Shown piece by piece: positions 1-10,959 of a stretch of DNA of 64,000 bases. Both the position numbers and the translations under genes were made by a program. The notes under the pieces were generated by a model. It saw nothing but the letters and a program-made list of their open reading frames with translations. It ran no database searches and was not told the DNA's origin. This DNA is from Tenrec ecaudatus (taxonomy: Eukaryota > Chordata > Mammalia > Afrosoricida > Tenrecidae), in contig NC_134535.1 of the NCBI RefSeq assembly GCF_050624435.1, positions 125,599,731 to 125,663,730 on the forward strand. The letters are read 5' to 3'. Position 1 is the stretch's first letter, and each line of letters begins with the position of its first letter.

Positions 1-438
1 AGGAGCCAACCAGAAGACAAAACCCAAACCCAAAGTCAAACCTCTAAGCAGAAAAGCAAAGGACCACTAACCTAAGCCTTTGGTGAAGATACAGGTGCAT
101 AAGTAATGAGAAACAAGCAGATCATATTTACCCTCACCTTTAATGGAGCAATTCTTCTCATCACTCATACACGGTAGTTTCTGCTATGACATTTCTGTCC
201 TGTCCCACTCTCTGCAGCAGAATTTCATTCTGTATTCTGTTTGCCTAGGCTTTCTGAAACAGCTATCATTCATGTCTCACAGTGCACATCTCTGTACAAT
301 CTGGGTACTTGAGCAGAATGAAGTTCTAACAATGCATAAATAATAATGAGCTGAGGGAAACAGAAAGGTTTCTTCCATGTCATCTCCCTCAAATATATGT
401 TAGACTTAGGACACAGCTTGAAGCTACTGGTAAATGAT

Positions 439-1066
439 TGTCAAGTTACCTCCCTGAAGGCAGTCAGCTGTCAGACTACTGTCTGGTCCCACCCCAGGTA
501 GGGCCCACTCCCTGCTGTTAAGGACAACAGGCTACTTCTCCCTAAAGGCTTGCAGCCATTAGTCTGGTCCCTGTAGTGTGGATTTGCTCCCTACTGATAA
601 GGGTTTCTATAGTGAGCCAGAGAACAGGTCATATTGGCACAGTGATATCCAAAGTTAGGCTGCCATCCTGAGTCTAGGATCTACCGATCTTGTCACATGT
701 GTACCCCCAATACCTCCCCTTCCTAGGATACCTAGATCACCCCCCTCCTATTACTGTGTTACCTATAGCACCACCTTTTCCTGTGACCGATGTCCTCACC
801 TGTAATTAGGAGGCTTTCATATCCCCAGAGAATATAAAAGCCTTGGTTAACAATAAATATCTCTCTCTCTCTCTCTTTGTTTCACATGGGCCACCAAGGG
901 AGGCTGAGGTGTGCATGCTACCAAGAAATATGTCTGACTCCATTATTTCAATCTCCCTCCTATCTCTCATGCTCTCTATGACTTTACTATAATCTTTACT
1001 TATTATCGCTGTACAATTGCGCCTACCAGACCCATGATGATGTGTTAGGGGCTGGTAACCCTGACA
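439..1066 (+). mobile_element. Solo-LTR-like element, unit A
   Basis: A ~630-bp block has a TATA box (TATAAAAG, 833-840) followed after about 11 bases by a poly(A) signal AATAAA (852-857), then a TC-rich stretch, and ends in ...CTGACA at 1066. A TATA box this close to AATAAA implies a very short R region, as in betaretrovirus-like LTRs. No gag, pol or primer-binding site follows and no target duplication is obvious, so it would be a solo LTR. Boundaries are approximate. Counterparts: 17733-18415 (B) and 41165-41841 (C). Confidence 0.5.
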
Positions 1067-1249
1067 ACGAGCACACTCAGAGAGCCAGCCATTTTACAAG
1101 AAAATTAATTCGTTATCATTTGATTTGGGATTTGCTTTCCACAGTGGTCCTTTTCATTCTTTGACACTACGCTCAGACTTGGATGTCCAGACTGTGGATC
1201 TTGGCTTTGGTCTCTCTCCCTCGGGTTCAAAACTTCATTCAGTATTCGG

Positions 1250-2210
1250 AGAGCAGACGGACTTTGGGCCTCTACTCAAGGCTTCCCTTCACTCAAGTAT
1301 AATTTGTTCTAATAACCTGGCATTCTTTGATACTCACCTTCCTGACACAATCACGAAAGTTAAAATGGGTGCTTAAGCAAATGTGGTGAAGAAAGTGGAT
1401 GGTGCCTGGATATCAAATGATGTAGTGTCTGGTGACTTAAAAGCTTGAAGTTAAACAAGGAGCTATGTAGCAGCAAAAAAAAAAAAATAATAAGCCCACA
1501 TGGAAAAGGCACACCAGCCTGAGTGATCATGAGGTTTTGACCTTGTCAGTTTTTAGGTATAAAAAGATACAAACAAACAATTATATTGATGTCAAAGGGG
1601 GTATTGGAGTGGAGACATAAATCCTATCTGTAGACAATCAGACATCCCCTCACAGAAGGTTACAAGGAAGGGACGATTCAACCAGGGTGCAGTATAGCAC
1701 CAACGAAACACACATAATTCCTCTAGTTTCTGAATGTTTCCTCCCCACATTACCATGACCCAGTCCTACCTTACAAATCTGGCTAAACTGGAGTACACAC
1801 ATTGGTACAGATAAAAGACTTCTACACATGGAATTTAGGATGGATAAAACCCTCAGAAACAGTATTGGAAATAGTAATATCATGAAGGCATGGGAATGGA
1901 TGGGGGCAGGGGGTTGAGTGGACCCATCACAAGGTTGGATATATACCAACCCCCAGGGGGACAAATAACAGAAGGGTGATTGGATTCAGACAAGGGGCAG
2001 TGTAAGACACGAAATGACAGCAGTAATATATAAATGATGAAGATTTCCTAAAGGTAGGAGGGTGCGAACCGTGGAAGAGGAGTGATAGCAAGGGCTCAGG
2101 TAGAAACAAATTGTGTTGGAAATGCAGATGGCAACATATGTAAAAGTGTGCTTAATACCACAGAATGATGGATTGTTATAATATTTAAGACCCCAATAAA
2201 ATTATTAATT
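1250..2210 (+). mobile_element. Family R retroposon copy, unit A
   Basis: Copy of a high-copy family recognised by comparing many copies in this window. Landmarks in order: a motif like AAAGGCTTGAAG, a segment ending in ACAAATCTGGCTA, and a 3' end resembling GAGCCCCCAATAAAATGATTT. Copies start at different points but share the 3' end, and some have target-site duplications, so this is a 5'-truncated non-LTR retroposon. Its class (L1 or RTE 3' region) is not certain. No coding capacity is seen. Confidence 0.8.
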
Positions 2211-2489
2211 TAAATAATATATATATAGCATCAGTATCTTTTTAAAAAAAATTCATCCACCCCTACCTTCAGGTGCCACGCATGTTCACCTACACTCTGC
2301 TTCCACAATTCTTATAGTCTTGCAAACAATGTGCATGTTTTTTGTCATAATATCTTTGTTTACATTACTAGCATTGACATGCTAGTTTTCTTTTTGTTCT
2401 TCTTGATTAACCTTTTTTGGAGTTTATCAATTTTACTAATTTTCTCAACTAGTCATTTTTTTAATTTAGCCATTTCATCGATATATTGA

Positions 2490-2650
2490 CCTGTAATTCA
2501 CATATCATACAATAATTCAAATATATTGGAAAGGGTTATGCAACCATTATTACATTAATGTAAACATTCCCATGCTCTTATACTTATTATTATTAGTTCT
2601 CCATTTCCCTCAAACCCAAGAAATTATTAATGCAGCTACTGGCTCTAAAA
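2490..2650 (-). mobile_element. Old LINE 3'-end fragment (low certainty)
   Basis: The string CATATCATACAATAATTC and the following GTTATGCAACCATTATTAC resemble reverse-oriented 3' regions of old mammalian L1 elements. Equivalent pieces occur at about 20545-20705 (B) and 43270-43430 (C). Confidence 0.4.
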
Positions 2651-2679
2651 ATTTACCTATTGTGTTAGGCAGTATGTTT

Positions 2680-3641
2680 GTCCAGGTAGACTAGAGAAAC
2701 AAATCCTTGTGCTTCTCATGTGTGTATAAGAGTTTTATATAAAGGGTAATTGTATATTAAGAAACCATCCCAACCTAGTCCAGTCCAAGCCCACAGGTCT
2801 CATATTAGCACATATGTACGATGCCAATCTATAAAGTCCTCTTCAGACTTATGAAATACATGAAATGGCACTGAATACAGGAGGATCACAGGCCAGTGGG
2901 TAGAACGTCTTTGCATCCAGTGGCATGTTAAGCATCTCAGCACTGCCAGGGGTCTCCACATGGCTTCTTCAGGTCCAGGGTTCTGGATGCATCAGGGTAG
3001 GTCCATGTGGCTTCTCTTCAGGGATGTCTCACAGGGAGACAGCCTTGTCAGTAGAGAGTCTCCAACAGTCGAGCCTCTCGCGCCACCAAGGAGGAAAATT
3101 CAACTTTCATAAAATTCTCAGGAGAGAGCCATGCCCACACAGAAGCCTCACTGGCTATGATAAGATTTCCTGACTAGACTCCACCCCTTCACACTTCAGC
3201 CTCTCAAGTCCCAAATTGACACCAGATTATGTAACTACCACAGGCAGGTTGACTAGAGAAACAAATTCAGAGACACTTAGATACGTAGATCAAGTCCATA
3301 AGTCCAAGATGAGTCCATAAGTTCAATACTAGAGGATAAGTCCCTTATCAGACTCACTCAGCCACATGCAATGATGCAGAATGCAGGAATATCAAGGCTG
3401 GTGGATGCAAAGTTGTGGGGATTCAACACTAGAGGCCGAACCACAGAGGTTGCAGGTATCAGAGTGGCTCACCAGCAGGAGGGTGAAGGCACAGACAGAG
3501 GGGGGACGTTCCCAACACCCTCCTTATGAAAAAGCCGCACCCTCAAGGAGACACCATCCAGGCTGTGACATGATTGTCAGGCTAGACTCCACCCCTACAC
3601 TTTAGGTATCAAGTTGACATGAAATTATGTAACTACCACAC
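2680..3641 (-). repeat. Tandem pair of related ~0.5-kb repeats, unit A
   Basis: Read on the minus strand, two blocks follow each other (about 3641-3243 and 3236-2680). Both open with GTGGTAGTTACATAAT and both close with TTGTTTCTCTAGTC, while their middles differ. No coding potential or target duplication is visible. The pair could be two LTRs or a medium-reiteration repeat; I cannot name it. Counterparts: 20733-21721 and 43454-44421. Confidence 0.6.
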
Positions 3642-3691
3642 CTCTCCTGGATTTCATATGCAGAAGAGCAGGAAATAACACAACACAATAA

Positions 3692-3722
<31 letters not shown>

Positions 3723-3757
3723 CATGATAGATAGACAGATAGATAGACAGATAGCCA
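3692..3757. repeat. Imperfect (GATA)n microsatellite, unit A
   Basis: TAGA/GATA repeats with interruptions (TACATGA, GACAGA). The Tyr/Leu/Ser/Ile reading frames on the minus strand come from this repeat. Confidence 0.95.
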
Positions 3758-3939
3758 AATAGAAAACTCAGTTGAAAAGTACAAATCTAACTTTCTGAGA
3801 AGTTGCCAACTTTTTCTAAGAAACATAAACTTATATGCAAAATATCAATGGAAAAAGATTAGAATTTCCACACATTTTTGCCAACATTTGTTATTGTCTG
3901 TGCCCTCTATTAGGAGTTATGAAGTAATAGCTTATACTA

Positions 3940-4135
3940 GTGTTTTTTCACATATCATGCAATTTAATCATTCAATCATAGTAAGGAGATTTGTGCAATC
4001 ATCACCACAATCAATTTCAGAATTTTTTCTTCCCTTACTCATTGTTCTTCACTCCCCATTTCCCTCCATCCTGCTCTGCTTTGCCCCTAGCAATTAGTGC
4101 CTGTATGGATCTACGTATATTGAATTTCTTATACA
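3940..4135 (-). mobile_element. Old L1 3'-end fragment, unit A
   Basis: The stretch containing GTGCAATCATCACCACAATC and later TATGGATCTACGTATATTG matches the well-known reverse-oriented 3' part of old L1 elements. Counterparts: about 22025-22190 (B) and 44690-44870 (C). Confidence 0.55.
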
Positions 4136-4329
4136 GAAAAAATACAAAACATAACACAATCATACAAAATCCTACAGAGAAAACAAACAATAACAATGAC
4201 TACATAAAACATACATACAAAAACCTCAATCAAAGAGAAAGCAAAACAATATTAAAAACTGAAATAACATTAAAGTAGGTCAAAAGAGAGATCGAATGAT
4301 AAGTTTTTAGGTTTTAACCTAACTATATT

Positions 4330-5050
4330 GACTTTTCATTGCTCTCTGTTCGATAGCAGGCTATACACATCCATCGATTATAGTCAGAGGGCGTTCACTG
4401 GACACTCAGTCCACGTGAGGATCCTGAAAATGTACTTGGAACTTACACTGTCATCCAGTTTTCTGCAAACTGGGTGTTCAGAATTTAAGCTCTAATACCA
4501 CTTCCTCCTTCAGATTTGAGTTTGATTAATTACACTCTTTGGATGACATAGGCTGGTTTGCTTCTTCCATGTGAACATAACTAATCCTCACCTGTAGGGC
4601 TGCTTCTTGGAAGACAAGCCTGTAAGACTCCAGACACTGTTCTTGCTGATAGCCCAGCACCGCACCATCTGGTTTCCTCACCACACTCTACTTTACACCC
4701 ATACTTTCAAGGACCTCTGCATGAAGGCGGCCATGAACCTGGGACATGTCATAAGAATTCATAATTTTTATATCTGCCCCAAATCCATGACTATATCTAA
4801 AGATTTCATATGTCTCTGGATTATCTAAGAGACATCATTATCATTTCATAATAGAGATCAATATTAATCATTCACAAAGGCAGAACCAGGCCAACAAGAT
4901 TAATGCATGCCATAAGAAAGCAAGTTCAAAGGGAAAGAAAATGTCTAGAAATTATGATGGCAACATATGTACAAATATGCTTTATACAATTGATATATGG
5001 AATTTTATAAATGCTGTCGGGGCCGCCAATAAAATGATTTAAAATAAGTA
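4330..5050. mobile_element. Family R-related pieces, minus then plus, unit A
   Basis: About 4540-4710 reads on the minus strand as the 5' part of family R (minus-strand match to the AAGGCTTG...GCATAAG region). About 4880-5050 reads on the plus strand as the family R 3' end (CGCCAATAAAATGATTT). Counterparts: 22395-23110 (B) and 45060-45785 (C). Confidence 0.5.
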
Positions 5051-5102
5051 AAAGTGAGACCAACTCCCCAAAGAAAGAAAGTGGACATTAAAATAGTAAT
5101 AT

Positions 5103-5217
5103 TTATTAAGTGGAGAGAAAGTAACTTGAGAATGATGAGGGCAATGAATGTACAAATGTGCTTTACACAACTGATGTATGATTGGACTGTGATAAGTGTT
5201 GTATGAGCCCCTAATAA
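5103..5217 (+). mobile_element. Short family R 3'-end insertion with target duplication
   Basis: A 115-bp family R 3' tip ending in CCCCTAATAAAAA is flanked by 13-bp direct repeats AAAATAGTAATAT (5090-5102 and 5218-5230). Unit C at about 45832-45850 has the empty site (a single AAAATAGTAGTAT). Unit B has the same insertion at 23176-23289. It dates to after C split off and before A and B separated. Confidence 0.85.
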
Positions 5218-5280
5218 AAAATAGTAATATATATGTAATAGTGATAGACAGGAAATATATGGGAGCCCAAGACCACCATT

Positions 5281-5835
5281 CATTGTTGTTGCTGTTAGCT
5301 GTCATCAAGTTGGATCCAACCCATTACAACCTTATGCACAAAACATTGTCTGCTCCTGCAAGGTCCTCACAATTTTTCTTCTTCTTCAGCTGATTGCTGC
5401 ACCCACTGACTCATTCCATCTCCATAGCACCTCAATCTTTTGTGTTTCCCTCCTACTTACCAAACATGATGTCATCCTCCAAGGACTGGCCTCTCCTAAC
5501 CAAGTATCTGATGTGTATAAGACAAAGGTTTGTCATCATTGCCTCTGAGGGACACTCTGCCTGTACTTATTCCAAGACAGATTTGTCCTTTTAGCAGTCC
5601 ATGCTACTTTGAATATTACTCACCCATACTACATATTCAAATGTATTGCTTCTTCTATCATCTTCCTCATTCAATGCCGAACTTTTACATGTACAAGAAG
5701 TCAAACTCTATCACTGCTACTGAGCCAATACTGACTCATAGTGAACCCCCTCTGGGGAGTTCAACTGTTTATAAGGAGAGTAGAAAGCCCAGTCTTATTC
5801 CCACGGAGCTGCTAGTGTTTCCAACTGCCAACATG
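5281..5835 (-). mobile_element. AfroSINE/RTE-related sequence, minus strand, unit A
   Basis: The TTGCTGTTAGCTGTCATCAA start, then CCAACCCATTACAACC and a long tail to about 5660, resemble the RTE-related sequences that share their 3' ends with afrotherian SINEs. A second, more typical AfroSINE body follows (about 5700-5835, with CTGAGCCAATACTGACTCAT). Counterparts: 23355-23905 (B) and 45890-46455 (C). Confidence 0.6.
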
Positions 5836-6028
5836 TAAGTCAGAGCCCAATTTTTACAAACTACACCCCATATGAGCCTCCGGAAAATACCATGGCTTGG
5901 GTCAAGCACAATTGTGTCCTCAAAAAAACACCTTGCTGTTTAATATTCTAAAAAGGTGTTGTGCAGAAAATTATGATTTAAGTTGTATTTCTTCAATATT
6001 ACTGACTTGGATCATTTTGTGTCTGTAG

Positions 6029-6121
6029 GAAACCAGACTGAGATGCTACAAAGGTGCAATGACTTCATGTCTGACTCAGTGGATTCTACAACTTCAAATG
6101 ACAGTGCTGTCATTTGCTCAG
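6029..6121 (+). CDS. Hinge exon of SRCR module A (partial gene)
   Basis: A 93-bp exon between an acceptor (TTTTGTGTCTGTAG, ending 6028) and a donor (GTGAGC at 6122). It begins and ends in phase 1, so the 31-codon insert keeps the frame. The product starts NQTEMLQRCNDFMSD, with an N-glycosylation sequon (NQT), another (NDS), and two cysteines 21 residues apart. Position and length recall the SRCR-interspersed segments of DMBT1, though those I know lack paired cysteines. Evidence is the conserved splice sites and frame at all four loci; transcription is not shown. Confidence 0.78.
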
Positions 6122-6198
6122 GTGAGCATCCCCAAAGGAAGGATAGCCCTTCTCATGTCTGTGTAAATGTCTCCACTGACTTGACTCTCTCTCCTCAG
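6122..6198 (+). other. 77-bp intron within SRCR module A
   Basis: Very short GT-AG intron. The equivalents at 24196-24272, 46727-46803 and 56076-56152 are all exactly 77 bp. A and D differ at 2 positions, B and D at 1, C and D at 6, although the exons on either side differ by about 13% between A and D. A CTCTCTCCTC polypyrimidine tract precedes the acceptor in all four. Confidence 0.8.
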
Positions 6199-6513
6199 AG
6201 AGCAGACAGCTCCGCCTGGTCAACGGGGACAATCACTGTGCAGGGAGCGTGGAGATCTATTACCAAGGTTACTGGGGCACCATTTGTAGTAACGGCTGGG
6301 ACATGAAGGATGCCCAGGTGGTGTGCAGACAGCTCGGCTGTGGAGAAGCCCTCGCAGTCATGCCTTGGGCTCACTTTGGTGAGGGATCAGGCCCTATCTG
6401 GCTGGAAGGACTGGAATGCACAGGAATGGAAGCTCGTGTGTGGTCATGCCCATCCCTTGGCTGGGGGCAGAGCAACTGCAATCACTACGATGACGCAGGA
6501 GTCTTCTGCTCAG
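6199..6513 (+). CDS. SRCR domain exon, module A (partial gene)
   Basis: A 315-bp phase-1 exon between CTCTCTCCTCAG (ending 6198) and GTATGG (6514). It encodes one complete group B SRCR domain: opening LRLVNG, then [35 protein letters not shown] and a final DAGVFCS. All eight expected cysteines are present. Such domains bind proteins, polyanions or microbial surfaces outside the cell and in this family are typically one exon each. The acidic pair usually following the second cysteine (CDD) is SN here, so calcium-dependent binding may be weakened. Closest families by eye are WC1/CD163L1/SCART and DMBT1; I cannot decide between them. Signal, membrane and tail exons are not in the window. Confidence 0.88.
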
Positions 6514-7590
6514 GTATGGTTATTGTCTTGTCCACTGTATGGGAGAATGGAAAGCTCCAGAGCAGCACATAGCTGGAATATTTGGGTGATTGATTGACCA
6601 TAGTGTCTTAAACACAAACTCATGGTCTCTGATGGCTCACAGCATCCATGAAAAACAAACTTTCCAATGACTGGTAAGTTGCTAGTATTTCCTTCTCCAG
6701 TGCTCTTGACTACCAAAATAGTACACTTAGTATTTTCCTAAACAAAATCATTTCCTGAATTTGTTTTTAAAATTTCCTTTCCATAAAATGAACATTTCAA
6801 AACACCACACTCACTCCCTGAGTGACAAGAGCCTACAGGAAGGATGAAGAAGAGTGGAACAGTGCTTTCATCTCACTTGGAGGCCCAGTTGATATTTCTG
6901 GCCCCATAGGGAGACAACACTATTTTTCACAGGGTTGGTAGGAAGAGAATATTCCACTTAACAAATCAGACAAGAATCAGACCAAAGTGTTCAAAATGTC
7001 TTGGCTGTAAGGACCAGAAAACTATTTGAAGTTCTCTGAGACACAGGATTCTCCTTCCACTATTTCCAGAATAGATTCTCTCCCTTTTAAAATATTTTTT
7101 AGAAAGAACAGCCAGTGATCTCAAATATGGAGGGACAATCATGCAAACACTTCCAGGTCAGTAAAAGATGTAATAAATATGAACTGGTATGTGTTATGAT
7201 AAGATAATAAAAAGTTGATACATAAGGTTTCCAGGGATATAAGTGAAGAGACTATCATGGTTGTTTTGCTTTGTGTTTTTTACTAAAAAGCAAGTGCAGG
7301 CACTAGCAAAACTTTTGAAGACGGTGAAAATCACTTATAGAATTTGTGGATGGAAGCAGCGGCAGCTGACAAAATGTACCTAGAGCTTCTCTGTGGACAC
7401 TGATGGCTAGGGGTAGTGTAGAGGATATCAGGGGTGAATTTACGTGAATTCTCTAGGGATCATTGCATGGGATTTAAAAGACTGTGTGCTGAGACTGGGG
7501 TGTTGAGGAGATGAGCATATTGGCAGAAAATATCCTATTGATGAAATTTGATTGGATAAGTTGCCCAAGAACAACCCCACTTGAAGAAAG
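6514..7590. other. Intron downstream of module A, no gene seen
   Basis: Single-copy-looking sequence shared with B (24588-25660), C (47119-48160) and partly D (56468-57180). No repeat family, RNA gene or further SRCR exon was recognised. Confidence 0.6.
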
Positions 7591-8290
7591 CTAATAGAAC
7601 TTGGTTATCAAAAGATATAGTGTGTGTGGTCTTAAAGACTTGAATGGAAACAAGCAGCCATCTAGCAGGGAAGCTAAAAAGCTTACGTGGAAGAACAAAC
7701 CAGTCTGTGTGACCACTAGGTGCTGATGGAATCAGTTATCAGAAGATCAAAAACAAGTATACCAATGTGAAGGAGAGGAGTTGGAGTGGAGACGCAAAGG
7801 CCATCTGTACACAATTGGACATCCCCTCACAGAAGGGTCACACAGAAGGGATAATACAGCCAGGGTGCAGTTGAGCACCAATGAAACACACAACATTTGT
7901 CTGTTTCTTTAATGCTCCCTCTCTGCCCCTCCCAGCCCCACTATCATAACCCCAGTTTTACCTCACAAATCCTGCTAGACCAGAATATGTACATCAGTAA
8001 AAATAAGAACTTTTGACATAAAGAACTCAGGGCAAATAAACCCCTCAGGAGCAGTAGTGGAAAATTAATACTATGAGGAGAGGGGGAGGGGAGTAAGCGG
8101 GGAGAAAGTGGAAACCTATAGCAATGATGAATGCATAACATGCCACCCCTCCCATGGGGAGGCGTAAAAGAAATAGTTGTGAAGGCATATAGTGGACGGT
8201 GTAACTATGAATAATGATAATACATCATTTATCAAGGGTACATGGAGGTGGGATGGTGGAGGAGGGAGGGGAAAAACAGGAGTCGATACT
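7590..8290 (+). mobile_element. Hybrid family R copy at a deletion junction, unit A
   Basis: The left part (to about 7650) matches B at 25660-25718 and the right part (from about 7665) matches B from 28040. The two B copies share ACAAGCNGCCATCTAG, and the A junction lies in that motif (7650-7665). The copy is thus a recombinant of two family R elements, with 2307 bp removed between them. Confidence 0.85.
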
Positions 8291-9180
8291 GGTATCCATA
8301 ATCAATATTCAGTCCAGAGAACGTCATCACATTTCAGCAGTTTATACCAGTTCATGGTGTCAAACATCTTTCCCTCTACATTTGTTTGAATTCTAGACAT
8401 CTCAGTCTTAGGCATTCAGCTTCAAGCTTGGAAGTCCACACATAACTCCTTGCTCCTCAGAATAAGTGGTCCTTTCTCACTCTCTCTCAGCTCTAGACTC
8501 CTGGGTTGTGTCATGAGTATAAGTTCAGGAGTCCACACAAACCCATGACTTCAGACCAGTCAACTCTAGACTCTGTGGACAAAGTCAATGTGTGCCAAGG
8601 GAAATGTCCTAACTCAGTCTGTCTGTTGATAGCTGCATCTCATACACTTGCACTCAACAAGTGTACCTGGATGGTTGCCACAATGCCAATAATAGGGTGT
8701 TTTGCTCACCGGTTCCCTTTAAGCTTCAGACCTAGAAGAGGGCCTTCTCTGATGGACATAGGTGTTTTCTGTACTGATGCACCCAAAGACAAACTGCTTG
8801 CTCAAAATTCAAAACCAAATGCTGTTTTTTCTTTTGCCAAAAGCTATTTTATTTTATATGCAGATAGGTTTCAGAACTTCTGTCTTGTGCAGATATGAAA
8901 ATGACCTTACTAACATCACGGACTAATGAAAGAAATTCTATTACTTCAAAGAAATCACTCCACTTTCTCCATATGGAAAGGTAGGAGCATATTAGATCAG
9001 GATGAAAACATTTATAATAGAACGTTCTAGAACGAGACTTTTATGATCAACTGTGATATATTTTAAGCAAATATAAAAAGTTTTTAAATATGCTCATAGA
9101 AGCTGCATAGTATGGAAAAATGTGAATGAATTTGGAATAAGAAGTAGCATGGAAAGGAACCCCATATGAGACCAACATGA
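8291..9180. other. No gene seen, unit A
   Basis: Sequence shared only with unit B (28670-29490). Short open frames with methionine starts exist but differ between the copies and have no recognisable motifs. Confidence 0.5.
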
Positions 9181-10425
9181 ATTCTGCTAAAGGTGAGTGA
9201 GGAACAGACGTCTAATTTGTGGTGAAGCTTGAGTAAATGAATCATGAAGTCATTCGTTAAAGATAGGTTATGGGTACAACGCTCCAAAGAATTCAGCAGT
9301 CTACAAATGGATGATTTCCTTAAAGAGAAGACTCGACAATGTTGAAGATGAGCCCACAATGACAGCTCATCCACATCAATTTGCTAGGAAACAATCTTGT
9401 TCTTGCCCTAATTGACAGGATGAGTGATTAATGGCAGAAGCAATAGCCCTACACCAGACATCTCATATGCTTTAACCTATATATTCCTGACTGAAAAATT
9501 AAAGCTGAGTAATGTTTATACAGTACAGGAACGCGGCACACAAGAACAGGGTTTCATTGGAAATTTTAACCAAGTGGGATCAATATCCTGAAGAATTTTT
9601 CCAAACAATTGTAACAGGAGATGAAGTCTGGCTAAACGGGTAGAATTCTGAGGGCAAAGCACCACCAAAGGAGTGGCTACCAAGAATCAGAATCCTCCAG
9701 CCAAAGCAAAAGTGGATCAGTCAATATCCAATGTCAATGCAATGATTCCTGAGAGGCTCAGGGCATGTTCCTAGTTGGCGTTTTGAGGGGCCAAAAGTAT
9801 TAATGAATTATGAGAATGTTTTCCAAGGTTTGTCAGAAAAATACCCAAGAAAACTATACCAGAGTCTCTTCCCATCACAAATGGGCATTTCTCTTGTCAA
9901 AAAAGGTTTTGATGAGAAATCAGTAAGTATCCACTAGAGCAGTGGTTCTCAACCTTCCTAAAACAGTTTAATACATTTCCTCATGTTATTGGGATCCAAC
10001 AATAAAATTATTTTTATTGCTACTTATTAACTGTAATTTTGCTAGTGTTATGAATCAGGTGACACCTGTGAAAGGGTCATTCGACCCCCAAAGGGGTCAT
10101 GACCTACAGGTTGAGAACCACTGCACTAGAAAGTCCTGATGTGGCTCTTTCTGATTTCCTTTTATTTCTTAATCTTATAAAATCTTGAAAGGGCCCCTAT
10201 TTTGCTGTAGACAATAACGTAGAAAAATACTGTATGGACATGGTTAAATTCCAAGGATATCTCACTTCTGTAGGGATAAATGAAATGTTTGGTATCATCA
10301 TATACAAAATTGTCCTCACTTTTGTGGTGCTTATGTTGAAAGATAAGTTTATAGTTTTTATTTCTCAATCTCATTTTTCCTAAACAATTTTTGAAGACAC
10401 CCCTACCTGTATTTTTTGACGTTCT
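9180..10425 (+). mobile_element. Decayed mariner transposase relic, unit A
   Basis: Frame-broken coding sequence on the plus strand. Recognisable pieces are TIVTGDEVWLN (around 9605-9637), containing the first conserved catalytic aspartate block of mariner transposases, then KYPRKLYQS, then SPDVALSDFLLF (10132-10167), matching the SPDLAPSDF block of the third catalytic aspartate. The 5' end is shortened relative to B. Many stops: long dead. A SPIN element interrupts it at 9940-10123. Confidence 0.8.
9940..10123 (+). mobile_element. SPIN-like non-autonomous hAT element nested in mariner, unit A
   Basis: 184 bp with inverted ends CAGTGGTTCTCAACC and GGTTGAGAACCACTG, and an interior with CAATAAAATTATTTTTATTG and the GACCCCCAAAGGGGTC block typical of SPIN. 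It is flanked by an 8-bp target duplication CACTAGAG/CACTAGAA (9932-9939, 10124-10131), as expected for hAT transposons. It sits between the HPxY and SPD codons of the mariner transposase relic. Confidence 0.9.
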
Positions 10426-10628
10426 CAAAACCAAACACACTGCCATTCAGTTGATTGTAACTCACAGTGCTCCATAGCACAGATAAGAACGGTCCCTGGG
10501 GTTCTGAGCTTGTCAATCTTATGGGAGTAGAAAGCTCATCTCTCTCTGGGGAAGCAGCTGGTGGTTGCAACTTACTAGCCTTGCTTTAGCAGCCCAACTT
10601 GTGACCAACTCTGCCAACAGGGCCCCCT
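10426..10628 (-). mobile_element. AfroSINE-like SINE, unit A
   Basis: Minus-strand copy: CCATTCAGTTGATTGTAACT, then GGTTCTGAG...TATGGGAGTAGAAAGC and an end in GCCAACAGGGCCCCC. This is the usual reverse layout of the family. Counterpart at 31295-31500. Confidence 0.8.
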
Positions 10629-10959
10629 TGTCTGTCTTATAATCTCCTAATACATAATTATAATCTTGTAATTCACTTTTTCTTTACTTTTTGCTGAAGA
10701 TATAAATATAGGGGGCAAAACATACACCAATTACACATTTTCTGCCTGTAAAACTCAGTATTATTGCTAAATTTCACAATTGTGCCACCATTCTTTTTCC
10801 AAATTATTTCATCTCTAGTAGCACAAATTGACTACCCTCTAATTTTCTCACTTAACTTTTACAGTTGCTGTTGTCATTGTGACCACATATAGACAAAACA
10901 TTAAAAGAATATGATGCTGAAAGCAAACTTTGTCTTCTAATTTAGTTCATCTATTGTTT

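Noticed and set aside
3602-3826. Minus-strand frames rich in Tyr-Leu-Ser-Ile at 3602 and 21706
   Set aside because: They come from the GATA microsatellite and adjoining repeat sequence.
10162-10446. 94-codon minus-strand frame
   Set aside because: It is antisense to the C-terminal part of the mariner relic and has no independent support.
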